This document shows positions 42,124 through 51,089 of a DNA stretch of 64,000 nt, in pieces (the first letter of the stretch is position 1; each line of letters opens with the position of its first letter). Below the pieces are notes generated by a model. It had not been told where the DNA came from, did not search any database, and saw only the letters and a list, made by a program, of their open reading frames with translations. The position numbers and the translations under genes were made by a program. This DNA is from Mycobacterium shinjukuense (GTDB taxonomy: Bacteria; Actinomycetota; Actinomycetes; Mycobacteriales; Mycobacteriaceae), in NCBI RefSeq assembly GCF_010730055.1, contig NZ_AP022575.1, forward strand, positions 2,418,001-2,482,000, given 5' to 3'.

Positions 42124-43631
42124 CGCCGTGCTCCCGGTTGCCGGAAGCTCAACGCGGTGGCCACCTCGTCGGGCCCGGGCGAAACGTGGCCGGCCAGATC
42201 GGCCAGACTCCACGCGACCCGCAGGGTGCGGTCGACGCCTCGGATGCTGAGCAAACCGCGGTCCAGCGCCGCGCGCAGCGGGACCATCGCGGCATTGCTG
42301 GGCCGGAACTTGCCCCGCAGCAACGTCCCGCTGACTTCGGCGTTGGTGCGGAATCCGTGTGGTCGCCAACGCTGCGCGGCGGCGTCTCGTGCCCGCTCGA
42401 CCCGGCGGCGCACCTGCGGTGTCGACTCGCCGTCGGCCGCCGAAAACGCCCCGGCACGCACCGGGTGCAGCTGCACCCGCAGGTCGACGCGGTCCAGCAA
42501 CGGCCCGGACAGCTTGCCCAGATAGCGTCGCTTGACCGCCGCCGCGCACAGGCAATCCTGCGGATCCGCCGGCGCGCATGGACACGGATTCGCGGCCAGG
42601 ACCAGCTGGAACCGTGCCGGGTAGCAGGCCACGCCGTCGCGGCGGGCCAGCCGGATCTCGCCGTCCTCCAGCGGCGTACGCAACGCCTCCAGCGCGTTGA
42701 CGCTGATCTCGGCGCACTCGTCGAGGAACAACACCCCACGGTGCGCCCGGCTGACGGCGCCCGGCCGGGCCATTCCCGAACCCCCGCCGACCAGCGCCGC
42801 GACGGTGGAACTGTGGTGGGGGGCCACGAACGGCGGCCGGGTGATCAACGGGGTGTCCCCGGACAGCAGGCCGGCCACCGAGTGGATGGCGGTGACCTCC
42901 AGCGACTCGCTGTCCGACAAGCTCGGCAGCAACCCGGGAAGGCGTTGCGCCAGCATCGTTTTGCCCACTCCCGGGGGGCCGGTCAGCATCATGTGATGGG
43001 CCCCAGCGGCCGCGACCTCGACGGCGAAACGCGCCTGCGACTGTCCCACCACATCGGCCAGGTCCGCGGCCGGCTCCGCGGTCGTAGCGGCCGCGGTGAT
43101 TCTGTCGATCAGGTCGGCCGAGCCATTGAGCCAGCTCTGCAAATGCCCCAGGGTGCGAACACCCCAGACGTCGATGCCGTCGACCAGGCTGGCCTCGGCC
43201 AGGTTGTCGGCCGGAACCACCGCGGCCGGCCAGCCGTCGCGTTTGGCGGCCAGCACCGCCGGCAACACCCCGCGCACCGGCCGGACCCGGCCGTCTAGCG
43301 ACAACTCCCCCAGCAGCACCGTCTTCTCCAGCCGGTGCCATGCCTTTTTCATCTGCGCCGACAGCACCGCGGCGGCCAGCGCGATGTCGTACACCGATCC
43401 CATTTTCGGCAGCGTCGCCGGTGACAGCGCGAGCGTGAGCCGGGCCATCGGCCAGCTGTTTCCGCAGTTGGTCACCGCCGCGCGCACCCGGTCCCGAGAC
43501 TCTTGCAGCGCCGCATCGGGCAGCCCCACCAGATGCACGCCGGGCAACCCGGAGGTGATGTCGGCTTCGATCTCCACGATCTCACCGTCGAGTCCGCGCA
43601 CCGCGACCGAGAACGCCCGCCCCAGCGCCAT
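42120..43631 (-). CDS. comM: AAA+ Mg-chelatase-like protein ComM/YifB
   Basis: A 503-residue YifB/ComM-family ATPase, in other bacteria a branch-migration helicase for integration of transformed DNA. The N-terminal ChlI-like domain (~1-170) precedes the AAA+ core with MLTGPPGVGKTMLAQRLPGL (Walker A, ~217-236), VLFLDECAEI (Walker B, ~293-302) and LVLAANPCPCAPADPQDCLC, a cysteine-rich insert typical of the family. ATG at 43631 overlaps the yraN stop by one base. Middle gene of yraN-comM-dprA. Confidence 0.94.
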   Translation of the reverse strand: MALGRAFSVAVRGLDGEIVEIEADITSGLPGVHLVGLPDAALQESRDRVRAAVTNCGNSWPMARLTLALSPATLPKMGSVYDIALAAAVLSAQMKKAWHRLEKTVLLGELSLDGRVRPVRGVLPAVLAAKRDGWPAAVVPADNLAEASLVDGIDVWGVRTLGHLQSWLNGSADLIDRITAAATTAEPAADLADVVGQSQARFAVEVAAAGAHHMMLTGPPGVGKTMLAQRLPGLLPSLSDSESLEVTAIHSVAGLLSGDTPLITRPPFVAPHHSSTVAALVGGGSGMARPGAVSRAHRGVLFLDECAEISVNALEALRTPLEDGEIRLARRDGVACYPARFQLVLAANPCPCAPADPQDCLCAAAVKRRYLGKLSGPLLDRVDLRVQLHPVRAGAFSAADGESTPQVRRRVERARDAAAQRWRPHGFRTNAEVSGTLLRGKFRPSNAAMVPLRAALDRGLLSIRGVDRTLRVAWSLADLAGHVSPGPDEVATALSFRQPGARR

Positions 43632-44008
43632 CAGCCGATCCCCTGCAGATGGGTGAGCTCGGGGGTGCGCCGCCGGCCGATCCGCACGCCGATCACATCG
43701 ATGCGGACCGCGGCGAAGCCCCCGTCCTGACCGGCCAGCCACAGCGTGGCCAGGCGGCGCAGGCGGCGGACCTTACGCTCGGTCACCGCGTGCGCCAGCC
43801 CGCCATAGCCGTCCCCGGTGCGGGTTTTGACCTCGACGAACACCACCGCGCCGGTGGCGTCGTCGCAGGCGATCACGTCGAGCTCGCCATAGCGGCAGCG
43901 CCAGTTGCGGTCCACGATCCGCAACCCCAGCCGCGTCAGGTGATCCACCGCCAGCGCCTCGCCCATCGCCCCCAGTTGGATCCGGGTCATCGTCTTGAGG
44001 GTCGTCAT
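43631..44008 (-). CDS. YraN family endonuclease-like protein
   Basis: A 125-residue UPF0102/YraN protein of the restriction-endonuclease-like fold. The core motif reads RNWRCRYGELDVIACDDATG then VVFVEVKTRTGDGYGG, giving the E..D..ExK metal-site pattern. It ends with TPELTHLQGIG. ATG at 44008 is chosen by homology to Rv2898c. Its nuclease activity in vivo is unproven; the neighbours comM and dprA suggest a DNA-processing role. Confidence 0.9.
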   Translation of the reverse strand: MTTLKTMTRIQLGAMGEALAVDHLTRLGLRIVDRNWRCRYGELDVIACDDATGAVVFVEVKTRTGDGYGGLAHAVTERKVRRLRRLATLWLAGQDGGFAAVRIDVIGVRIGRRRTPELTHLQGIG

Positions 44009-44124
44009 GCGGCCACCCTGCCCGCCGACCCCGACAACGCGGGACCCGGCCGGCGCCGGCGGACACCGCAACCGCCGGGTTGTGCACAGTCGCGCACTCA
44101 TCAACAGCGCACCACCCGGGTCCG

Positions 44125-44946
44125 CTAGGTGATGCGGTCGACCCTGCTGTAGACGTTCATCGAGTCCTGGCGCAGGAACCCCACCAGCGTGATCCCGGAC
44201 TCCTCGGCCAGCGAGACGGCCAGCGACGACGGCGCGGAAACCGCTGCCAGCACCGGAATCCCGGCCATCAACGCCTTCTGGGCCAATTCGAATGATGCCC
44301 GCCCGCTGACCAGCAGCACCGACGCGCCCAGCGGTATCCGGTCGTGTTCCAGCGCCCAGCCAATGACCTTGTCCGCGGCGTTGTGTCGGCCGATGTCTTC
44401 CCGCGCGGCCAGCATGGTGCCGTCTACGGTAAACAGTGCCGCGGCGTGCAACCCGCCGGTGCTGGCGAAAACCCGTTGTGCGCCCCGAAGTTGGTCCGGC
44501 AAGGCCCGAAGCACCGAGGCGCTCAGGGTGACGGGATCGTCGCCCGGTGCGAACCGGCTGATCAGCCGCACCGCCTGCAGCGCGGCCTTGCCGCAGACCC
44601 CGCACGACGAGGTGGTGTAGAAGTTTCGGGTGACCTCCAGCTCCGGCGGCCTGACGCCGGCCGCCAAGGTCACGTCCAGGACGTTGTAGGTGTTGCGGCC
44701 GTCGTCACCGTGCACGCCGCAGTAGCGGATCGCCAGCACGTCGTCGCGCCGCGCAATAACCCCCTCGGTCAACAGAAACCCTTGCGCAAGCTCAATATCG
44801 GAGCCCGGGGTGCGCATGGTCACGGTGACCGGGGTGCCGTCGACGCGAATCTCCAGCGGCTCCTCGACGGCCAGGGTTTCCGGTCGGGTGGTCGCCCGAT
44901 CGGCCGTCAGATGCTTGACTCGCCGACGAGCCGTCACGTGACCCAC
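44125..44946 (-). CDS. fdhD: Formate dehydrogenase accessory sulfurtransferase FdhD
   Basis: A 273-residue FdhD, which transfers sulfur to the molybdenum cofactor before insertion into formate dehydrogenase. The sulfur-carrying cysteine pair is in TTSSCGVCGKAALQ (~122-135), preceded by ELAQGFLLTEGVI. The end is REDIGRHNAADKVIGW (~180) and SGRASFELAQKALMAGIPVL. The GTG at 44946 overlaps the fdhF TAG, so the two are coupled. Its dedicated client is the adjacent fdhF product. Confidence 0.94.
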   Translation of the reverse strand: MGHVTARRRVKHLTADRATTRPETLAVEEPLEIRVDGTPVTVTMRTPGSDIELAQGFLLTEGVIARRDDVLAIRYCGVHGDDGRNTYNVLDVTLAAGVRPPELEVTRNFYTTSSCGVCGKAALQAVRLISRFAPGDDPVTLSASVLRALPDQLRGAQRVFASTGGLHAAALFTVDGTMLAAREDIGRHNAADKVIGWALEHDRIPLGASVLLVSGRASFELAQKALMAGIPVLAAVSAPSSLAVSLAEESGITLVGFLRQDSMNVYSRVDRIT

Positions 44947-47267
44947 TAGGACGCCGGCTCCAACCGGATGATGATGGCTTTGGACACCGGGGTGTTCGAC
45001 GTGGCCGCGGTGTGATCGAGCGGAACCAGCGGATTGGTCTCCGGGTAGTAGGCGGCGGCGTTGCCGACCGGAGTCGAATAGGACACCACCAGAAAGTCTT
45101 TCGCGCGCCGTTCCTGCAAGCGGCCATCGGCGCCGGTCCACTCCGACACCAGGTCGACGCGCTCACCCACCCGCAAACCCAGCGATTGGATGTCGGCAGG
45201 GTTGACGAACACCACCCGGCGGCCACCCTTCACCCCGCGATATCGGTCGTCGAGCCCGTAGATCGTGGTGTTGTACTGGTCGTGGCTGCGCAGTGTCTGC
45301 AGCACCAGCCGGCCGGGCGGCACCGGCACCCATTGCAGGGGGTTGACCGCGAAGTTGGCTTTGCCTGTGCTGGTGCGGAATTCGCGCGCATCCCGGGGCG
45401 GGTGCGGCAACTGAAACCCGTCCGGCGCACGCACCCTGCGGTTGTAGTCGCTGCAGCCGGGGACCACGGCGGCGATCGCGTCGCGGATGGTGTCGTAGTC
45501 GTCGGCGAACCGCTCCCACGGCACCGGATGCTGCGGCCCCAGCAGCGTGCGGGCCAGCTGGCAGATGATCTCCACCTCGCTGCGCACCAGGTCGCTGGGC
45601 GGGCGCAGGCTGCCCCGGGACAGGTGCACCATCGACATCGAATCCTCCACCGACACCAGTTGTTTGCGCCCACCCCGGATGTCGCGGTCGGTACGGCCCA
45701 GCGTCGGCAGGATCAGCGCGGTGGCGCCGTGCACCAGGTGGCTGCGGTTGAGCTTGGTCGAGACCTGCACGGTCAACGCGCACCGGCGCAGCGCCGCCTC
45801 GGTGACGGCGGTGTCCGGGGTGGCCGACGCGAAGTTGCCGCCCATACCCAGGAAAACGGTGGCCCGCCCGTCGCGCATGGCGCGGATCGCCGCCACGGTG
45901 TCGTAACCGTGCTTGCGGGGGCTGACAATGCCGAACTCGCGATCCAGGGACGCCAGGAACGGCTCGGGCATCTTTTCCCAGATGCCCATGGTGCGGTCGC
46001 CTTGGACGTTGGAATGCCCGCGCACCGGGCACAGCCCCGCGCCCGGCTTGCCGATCATGCCGCGCAGCAACAGCAGGTTGGTGATCTCGCCGATGGTGGC
46101 CACCGCGTGGGTGTGCTGGGTCAGGCCCATCGCCCAGCAGACCACGGTGCGCTGCGACGCCATCAACATCGCCGCGACCCGCTCGAGTTGGCGGCGTTCG
46201 ATGCCGGTGGCATCGGCCACGGTGTCGAAGTCGACCCGCAACGTGGCGCGGCGGTACTCGTCGAACCCCGCGCAGTAGGCGTCGACGAACGCACGGTCGA
46301 TCACGCTGCCCGGGGCCCGCTCGTCGGCCTCCAGCAACAACCTGCCCAGCCCGGCGAACAAGGCCATGTCCCCACCGACGCGGATCTGCACGAATTCATC
46401 GGCGATCGGGATGCCATGTCCCAGCACCCCGTTCACCCGCTGCGGATCCTTGAACCGGATCAGGCCGGCCTCGGGCAGGGGGTTGACGGCAATGATCTTG
46501 GCGCCGTTGGCTTTTGCCTTGCTCAGCACGGACAGCATGCGCGGGTGGTTGCTGCCCGGATTTTGTCCGGCGATGACGATCAGGTCCGCATGCTCGACGT
46601 CGTCGACGGTCACCGACCCCTTTCCGATGCCGATCGACTCGGTCAGCGCCGAGCCCGAGGACTCGTGGCACATGTTGGAGCAGTCGGGCAAGTTGTTGGT
46701 GCCGAAACTGCGGACCAACAGCTGATAGCAGAACGCGGCCTCGTTGCTGGTGCGTCCCGAGGTGTAGAAGATGGCCTCATCGGGGCTGTCCAGGGCGGTG
46801 AGGTGGTCGGCGATCAGCCGGTAGGCGGCATCCCAGCCGATCGGCCGGTAGTGGTCGTCGCCGGGGCGCAACACCATCGGGTGGGTAAGCCGGCCCTGCT
46901 GGCCCAGCCAGTATTCGGGTTTCGCCGACAGCTCGCCGATCGAGTGCCGGGCAAAGAACTCCGGGGTGACCGTGCGCTTGGTGGCCTCCTCGGCGACGGC
47001 CTTGGCGCCGTTCTCGCAGAACTCGGCCAACTTGCGTCCGCCGTGTTCTTCCGGCCAGGCGCAGCCGGGACAATCGAAGCCGGTGCGCTGGTTCACCCGA
47101 GCCAGCGCCGCCGCGGTGCGCAGCGCGCCCATCTGTTGCAGTCCTCGCTGCACCGACACCAGCACCGCACGCACGCCGGCCGCCTCGTGCTTGCGCGGCG
47201 AGACCGTTACCGCATGCTCGTCATAGTCGGCGTGGAAGTCGCGGGACGCGGGGCGGTGTAACCTCAC
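44946..47267 (-). CDS. fdhF: Formate dehydrogenase-like molybdopterin oxidoreductase FdhF
   Basis: A 773-residue YdeP/FdhF-type molybdopterin enzyme. The N-terminal [4Fe-4S] site has GFDCPGCAWPEEHGGRKLAE then FCENG. The Mo-ligand cysteine is in PDCSNMCHESSGSAL (~198-212), so it is a Cys rather than Sec form. The cofactor-binding C-terminal domain includes YNTTIYGLDDRYRGVKGGRR and NPADIQSLG. The GTG at 47267 follows homology; GAGG elements lie upstream. The electron acceptor is not evident. FdhD is directly downstream. Whether it oxidizes formate has not been shown for this subtype. Confidence 0.92.
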   Translation of the reverse strand: MRLHRPASRDFHADYDEHAVTVSPRKHEAAGVRAVLVSVQRGLQQMGALRTAAALARVNQRTGFDCPGCAWPEEHGGRKLAEFCENGAKAVAEEATKRTVTPEFFARHSIGELSAKPEYWLGQQGRLTHPMVLRPGDDHYRPIGWDAAYRLIADHLTALDSPDEAIFYTSGRTSNEAAFCYQLLVRSFGTNNLPDCSNMCHESSGSALTESIGIGKGSVTVDDVEHADLIVIAGQNPGSNHPRMLSVLSKAKANGAKIIAVNPLPEAGLIRFKDPQRVNGVLGHGIPIADEFVQIRVGGDMALFAGLGRLLLEADERAPGSVIDRAFVDAYCAGFDEYRRATLRVDFDTVADATGIERRQLERVAAMLMASQRTVVCWAMGLTQHTHAVATIGEITNLLLLRGMIGKPGAGLCPVRGHSNVQGDRTMGIWEKMPEPFLASLDREFGIVSPRKHGYDTVAAIRAMRDGRATVFLGMGGNFASATPDTAVTEAALRRCALTVQVSTKLNRSHLVHGATALILPTLGRTDRDIRGGRKQLVSVEDSMSMVHLSRGSLRPPSDLVRSEVEIICQLARTLLGPQHPVPWERFADDYDTIRDAIAAVVPGCSDYNRRVRAPDGFQLPHPPRDAREFRTSTGKANFAVNPLQWVPVPPGRLVLQTLRSHDQYNTTIYGLDDRYRGVKGGRRVVFVNPADIQSLGLRVGERVDLVSEWTGADGRLQERRAKDFLVVSYSTPVGNAAAYYPETNPLVPLDHTAATSNTPVSKAIIIRLEPAS

Positions 47268-47340
47268 GGCCTCAACGTACCTCGCTTGCCCGCCGCCCGT
47301 CGGCGGTCGCCGCGCGGCGCCCGCGGCCGCCCGGGTCAGC

Positions 47341-47646
47341 CTATTCGGGCAGCCGCAGCTCGGGCTTTTCGACTTCTTCGATGTTGACGTCCTTGAAGGT
47401 GACCACCCGCACCTGCTTGACAAACCGCGCCGGCCGGTACATGTCCCACACCCAGGCGTCGGCCAGCCGTAGCTCGAAATACACCTCGCCGTCGGCGTTC
47501 CGTGGCACCATCTCCACGCTGTTTGCCAGATAGAATCGCCGCTCGGTTTCCACGACGTAGCTGAACTGGCCGACGATGTCCTTGTATTCGCGGTACAGCG
47601 AGAGCTCCATCTCGGTCTCATACTTTTCGAGATCCTCGGCACTCAT
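47341..47646 (-). CDS. DUF2469 family protein (Rv2901c)
   Basis: A 101-residue acidic protein: MSAEDLEKYETEMELSLYRE then YKDIVGQFSYVVETERRFYL, ending in KPELRLPE. DUF2469 proteins are near-universal in Actinobacteria and usually lie beside rnhB, as here. ATG at 47646 is selected because the conserved start is MSAEDLEKYE. The function is unknown; location suggests a link to replication or ribosome genes. Confidence 0.93.
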   Translation of the reverse strand: MSAEDLEKYETEMELSLYREYKDIVGQFSYVVETERRFYLANSVEMVPRNADGEVYFELRLADAWVWDMYRPARFVKQVRVVTFKDVNIEEVEKPELRLPE

Positions 47647-47766
47647 CTGCTCAGACGTCCTTCTCCCAGCCAATTTGCCCGACTCCCCGCTCACGGCCCG
47701 GTGCGGTCCGCAGCGCCACCAGTGACCCACATCGTCGCCGGGTGGGAACTCGTGTCCCATCTTTCC

Positions 47767-48495
47767 TCACCAGTATTCGCCGCTTTCGCCCGGAGGGTGG
47801 AGTTTGCGCTCGGCCACCGTCGTGGCGCGAGACCCGGTCGCGGCCCGCCGAACGTTGATAAACGAGTAGCGGTGCTGCGGGCAGGGACCCAGCCGGGCCA
47901 ACGCGCGGCTGTGCGCAGGGGTGCTATAGCCCTTGTGCTCAGCGAAGCCGTATCCCGGGTGCTCGGCGTCCATCGCGACCATCACGCGGTCCCGGCTGAC
48001 CTTGGCGAGCACGCTGGCCGCGGCGATGCAGGCCGCCGCCGCGTCGCCGCCGATCACCGGCAGCGACGGCACCGCGAGTCCGGGCACCCGGAAGCCGTCG
48101 CTGAGCACGTAACCGGGCCGCACCGACAAGCCGGCCACCGCGCGCCGCATCCCTTCGATGTTGGCCGCGTGCACACCGCGGCGGTCGATCTCGACCGACG
48201 GGATGAACACCACGTGGTAAGCCAGCGCGTAGCGGCAGATCAACGGGAACAACCGCGCCCGCACCGGTTCGCTGAGCTTCTTCGAATCATCAAGGGCGGC
48301 AAGGCTATCCAGCCGTCCAGGGCCGAGTACGCAGGCCGCCACAACCAGCGGGCCGGCGCAGGCGCCGCGACCCACCTCGTCCACCCCGGCCACCGGCCCC
48401 AGCCCGCTGCGATGCAGCGCCGACTCCAGGGTGCGCATCCCTCGCAAACCCCCAGACTTGCGGATCACGGTCCGCGGCGGCCAGGCCGTGGCCAT
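47767..48495 (-). CDS. rnhB: Ribonuclease HII
   Basis: A 242-residue RNase HII, which removes ribonucleotides and RNA primers from DNA. The catalytic Asp-Glu is in AGVDEVGRGACAGPLVVAA (~37-55), with YVLSDGF (Asp ~129) and KVSRDRVMV (Asp ~167). ATG at 48495 follows lepB by 2 bases. The C-terminal tail is charged (TTVAERKLHPPGESGEYW). Operon context: rplS-lepB-rnhB-DUF2469. Confidence 0.95.
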   Translation of the reverse strand: MATAWPPRTVIRKSGGLRGMRTLESALHRSGLGPVAGVDEVGRGACAGPLVVAACVLGPGRLDSLAALDDSKKLSEPVRARLFPLICRYALAYHVVFIPSVEIDRRGVHAANIEGMRRAVAGLSVRPGYVLSDGFRVPGLAVPSLPVIGGDAAAACIAAASVLAKVSRDRVMVAMDAEHPGYGFAEHKGYSTPAHSRALARLGPCPQHRYSFINVRRAATGSRATTVAERKLHPPGESGEYW

Positions 48496-48497
48496 CG

Positions 48498-49361
48498 CTA
48501 CGGTCCCTGCTGCGGGTTTACCGAACCCACACCACCCCACCGCGACGGCGGCCACACGATGAACCTCGCCTTGCCGATGACGTTGCTCACCGGCACGGTG
48601 CCCGACGTCGGGTCGCCGGTGCACAGCAAGGGGCAGTGGGCGCGGGAATCCGCCGAGTGGGTCCGGTTGTCGCCCATCACCCACAGCCGCCCCGCCGGGA
48701 CGGTGACCGGCCCGAATTCGCTGCCCAAACAGGGGTACACCGACGGGTCGGCCATCATGGTGGCCGGATCCAGATAAGGCTCCTTGACTGGCTTGCCGTT
48801 GACCGTCAACCCGGTGTCGGATCGGCACGCAACCGTCTGCCCGCCGACCGCGATGACACGCTTGACCAGGTCGTTCTCGTCGGGCGGTACAAAACCGATG
48901 AACGACAGCGCGTTCTGCAGCCAGCGCACCACGGTGTTGGGCGACCGGATCGACTTGTACCCGACGTTCCACGACGGCGGTCCCTTGAAGACGATGACGT
49001 CGCCCGGCTTGGGTGCGCCGAAGCGATAGCTGAGCTTGTCTACCAGGATGCGATCGCCGACGCAGGACGAGCACCCGTGCAGTGTCGGTTCCATCGATTC
49101 CGACGGAATCAGGTAGGGCCGTGCCACGAACGTCAACATCAAGTAGTAGAGCACCACCGCGATCACCGCCAGGATGGCGAACTCCCGCAGCGCCGACCGT
49201 TTCGGGGGCTTCGACTCGGCCCGGTCGACTTCCCCGGAGTCCGCCTCGAGGCCGGCGTCTGCTGCCTGCTCCCGGGTGTTCGGGTCGGGCGCGGTGAGCT
49301 TGGGCTCCGACCGATCAGCGTCGGACCGGCGCTCAGACGGGGAGTCGGTGGTTTCGGTCAC
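48498..49361 (-). CDS. lepB: Signal peptidase I LepB
   Basis: A 287-residue type I signal peptidase. A polar, Glu/Asp-rich N terminus (~1-58) precedes one membrane helix (~61-80). The catalytic Ser lies in LIPSESMEPTLHG (~92-104) and the Lys in VKRVIAVGGQTVACR (~170). The family's final box reads WVMGDNRTHSADSR (~233-246). It removes Sec signal peptides at the outer membrane face; essential in mycobacteria. It lies between rplS and rnhB. Confidence 0.96.
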   Translation of the reverse strand: MTETTDSPSERRSDADRSEPKLTAPDPNTREQAADAGLEADSGEVDRAESKPPKRSALREFAILAVIAVVLYYLMLTFVARPYLIPSESMEPTLHGCSSCVGDRILVDKLSYRFGAPKPGDVIVFKGPPSWNVGYKSIRSPNTVVRWLQNALSFIGFVPPDENDLVKRVIAVGGQTVACRSDTGLTVNGKPVKEPYLDPATMMADPSVYPCLGSEFGPVTVPAGRLWVMGDNRTHSADSRAHCPLLCTGDPTSGTVPVSNVIGKARFIVWPPSRWGGVGSVNPQQGP

Positions 49362-49430
49362 CGGATCAGCGTAACCAGCACGGTTCGCCGCCCGGAACGC
49401 CGCCGAGCGCGCCCGCCACCACGGTGCCGG

Positions 49431-49772
49431 TCAGCGCTTCTCCTTGATCTTGGCCTTCTTCCCGCGAAGTTCCCGCAGGTAGTACAGCTTGGCGCGGCGG
49501 ACATCGCCACGGGTCAGCACCTCGATGTGGTCGATGTTGGGCGAATGCACCGGAAAGGTCCGTTCGACGCCGACACCGTAGCTTTCCTTGCGCACCGTGA
49601 ACGTCTCGCGGATGCCGCCGCCTTGCCGTCGGATCACCACGCCCTTGAACACCTGGATACGTTCCTTGGCGCCCTCGATCACCTTGACGTGCACGTTGAT
49701 GGTGTCTCCCGGCTGGAAGGCCGGGATGTCGTCGCGCAGCGCCGTCTTGTCGACAAAGTCCAGCCTGTTCAT
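49431..49772 (-). CDS. rplS: 50S ribosomal protein L19
   Basis: A 113-residue L19: MNRLDFVDKTALRDDIPAFQ, then DTINVHVKVIEGAKERIQVF, KGVVIRRQGGG, RETFTVRKESYGVGVERTFP and a basic end (ELRGKKAKIKEKR). It sits at the 30S-50S interface. ATG at 49772 lies in the second copy of a 17-bp duplication; the first copy supplies an upstream ATG whose 6-codon frame ends in a TGA overlapping the true ATG. There is no ribosome site close to the real start. Confidence 0.97.
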   Translation of the reverse strand: MNRLDFVDKTALRDDIPAFQPGDTINVHVKVIEGAKERIQVFKGVVIRRQGGGIRETFTVRKESYGVGVERTFPVHSPNIDHIEVLTRGDVRRAKLYYLRELRGKKAKIKEKR

Positions 49773-49793
49773 GGGACCAGCCTGTTCATGGGA
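49760..49793. repeat. 17-bp tandem duplication over the rplS start
   Basis: CCAGCCTGTTCATGGGA occurs twice without a gap (49760-49776 and 49777-49793). On the minus strand the outer ATG at 49789 reads MNRLVP then TGA at 49769-49771, overlapping the rplS ATG at 49770-49772 as ATGA. GAGGA lies ~12 bases before the outer ATG and ~29 before the true one, which favours coupled initiation. Confidence 0.93.
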
Positions 49794-50142
49794 ATGGCAC
49801 ATCCTCGGGGTCGCGGCCCGGTCAACTTCCCACACCCACGTGCGGCAGCCACCAAGCCGATGGTTCGGGCTTCGGGGCGCATCTCGCAGCGGGCGGGACG
49901 CCGCCGGCAACCGCTGGAGACAACCGGTCAATTGTGCCAGACGGTGCGCATGCAGTGAAAATCACAGGAAATCTCCGGTGTTCGCGGCCACCCGAACGCG
50001 CCGGCAAATGGTACATATGACTGAGGTCAACCGATGATTGGGGTCAAACCGAGCGAGCCCGACCCGACGCTGTACACGATGCCCGGGGCAGATGACGTTG
50101 CAGCCGCCCGCCTACACGCCTTCGCGATGTTGGAGGAGAGCA

Positions 50143-51084
50143 ATGCGAGCACGGCCGCTGACGCTGCTCACCGCCGTGGCGGTGGTGACGTTGGTGGTGG
50201 TCGCGGGTTGCGAGGCCAAGGTCCAGGCGCAGGCATACGGCCGTCCGACCCCTTCGACCCCACGGCAGACCCAACCACAACAGCAGCTGATCGACCTGCT
50301 GTTGCGGGCGATCACGCCGTCCGGGGCGATCGGGGCACCGCCCGGCCGTGGGCTTAGCGGGGTGCAGGCACGCCTGCAACAGGCAACCGACGAGGCCGCC
50401 GCCAAGGGTGCCACCCTGTCGGTGGCCATCCTCGATCGCGCGACCCACCAGCTGGTCTCCAACGGCAACACCCGAATCATCGCCACCGCGTCGGTGGCCA
50501 AGCTGTTCATCGCCGACGATCTGCTGCTGCGGGCATCCCAGGGCAAGACCACACTCTCCCTGGAGGACCAGCGGGCGTTGCACGTCATGTTGCAGTCGTC
50601 CGACGACGGTGCGGCGGAACGATTCTGGGGTCAAGACGGCGGAGGCAGCATCATCACGGGGGTCGCCAGCCGGTACGGCCTGACCTCGACGGCGCCGCCC
50701 AGCGATGGGCGTTGGTGGAACACGACCAGTTCGGCGGCCGACCTGATCCGCTACTACGACATGCTGCTCGACGGCTCGGGCGGACTCCCGCCAGCAGGAG
50801 CCGGGGTCATCGTCAACGATCTAGCGAGGTCCACGCCGACCGGTGTTGACGGCTACCCGCAGCGGTTCGGCATCCCCGACGGTTTGTACGCCGAACCGGT
50901 TGCGGTCAAACAGGGCTGGATGTGCTGTATCGGCAGCGACTGGATGCATCTGTCGACCGGGGTCATCGGCTCGGATCGTCGCTACGTCATGGTGATCGAG
51001 TCGCTGCAGCCCTCCGATGATGCCACCGCCCGCGCGACGATCACCCAGGCCGTCCAGACGATATTTCCCAACGGCCGGATCTAG
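50143..51084 (+). CDS. lppW: Lipoprotein LppW, beta-lactamase-like fold
   Basis: A 313-residue predicted lipoprotein. The signal peptide MRARPLTLLTAVAVVTLVVV ends in the lipobox VAGC (Cys23). A Pro/Gln linker leads into a serine-hydrolase (class A beta-lactamase/D,D-peptidase-like) fold with a SVAK tetrad in ATASVAKLFIADD (~117). The KTG-like triad is not clear (VKQGWMCCIG), so catalysis is uncertain. ATG at 50143 has GGAGGAG 4 bases upstream. Convergent with trmD with a 5-base gap. Confidence 0.85.
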   Translation: MRARPLTLLTAVAVVTLVVVAGCEAKVQAQAYGRPTPSTPRQTQPQQQLIDLLLRAITPSGAIGAPPGRGLSGVQARLQQATDEAAAKGATLSVAILDRATHQLVSNGNTRIIATASVAKLFIADDLLLRASQGKTTLSLEDQRALHVMLQSSDDGAAERFWGQDGGGSIITGVASRYGLTSTAPPSDGRWWNTTSSAADLIRYYDMLLDGSGGLPPAGAGVIVNDLARSTPTGVDGYPQRFGIPDGLYAEPVAVKQGWMCCIGSDWMHLSTGVIGSDRRYVMVIESLQPSDDATARATITQAVQTIFPNGRI

Positions 51085-51089
51085 ACCCG

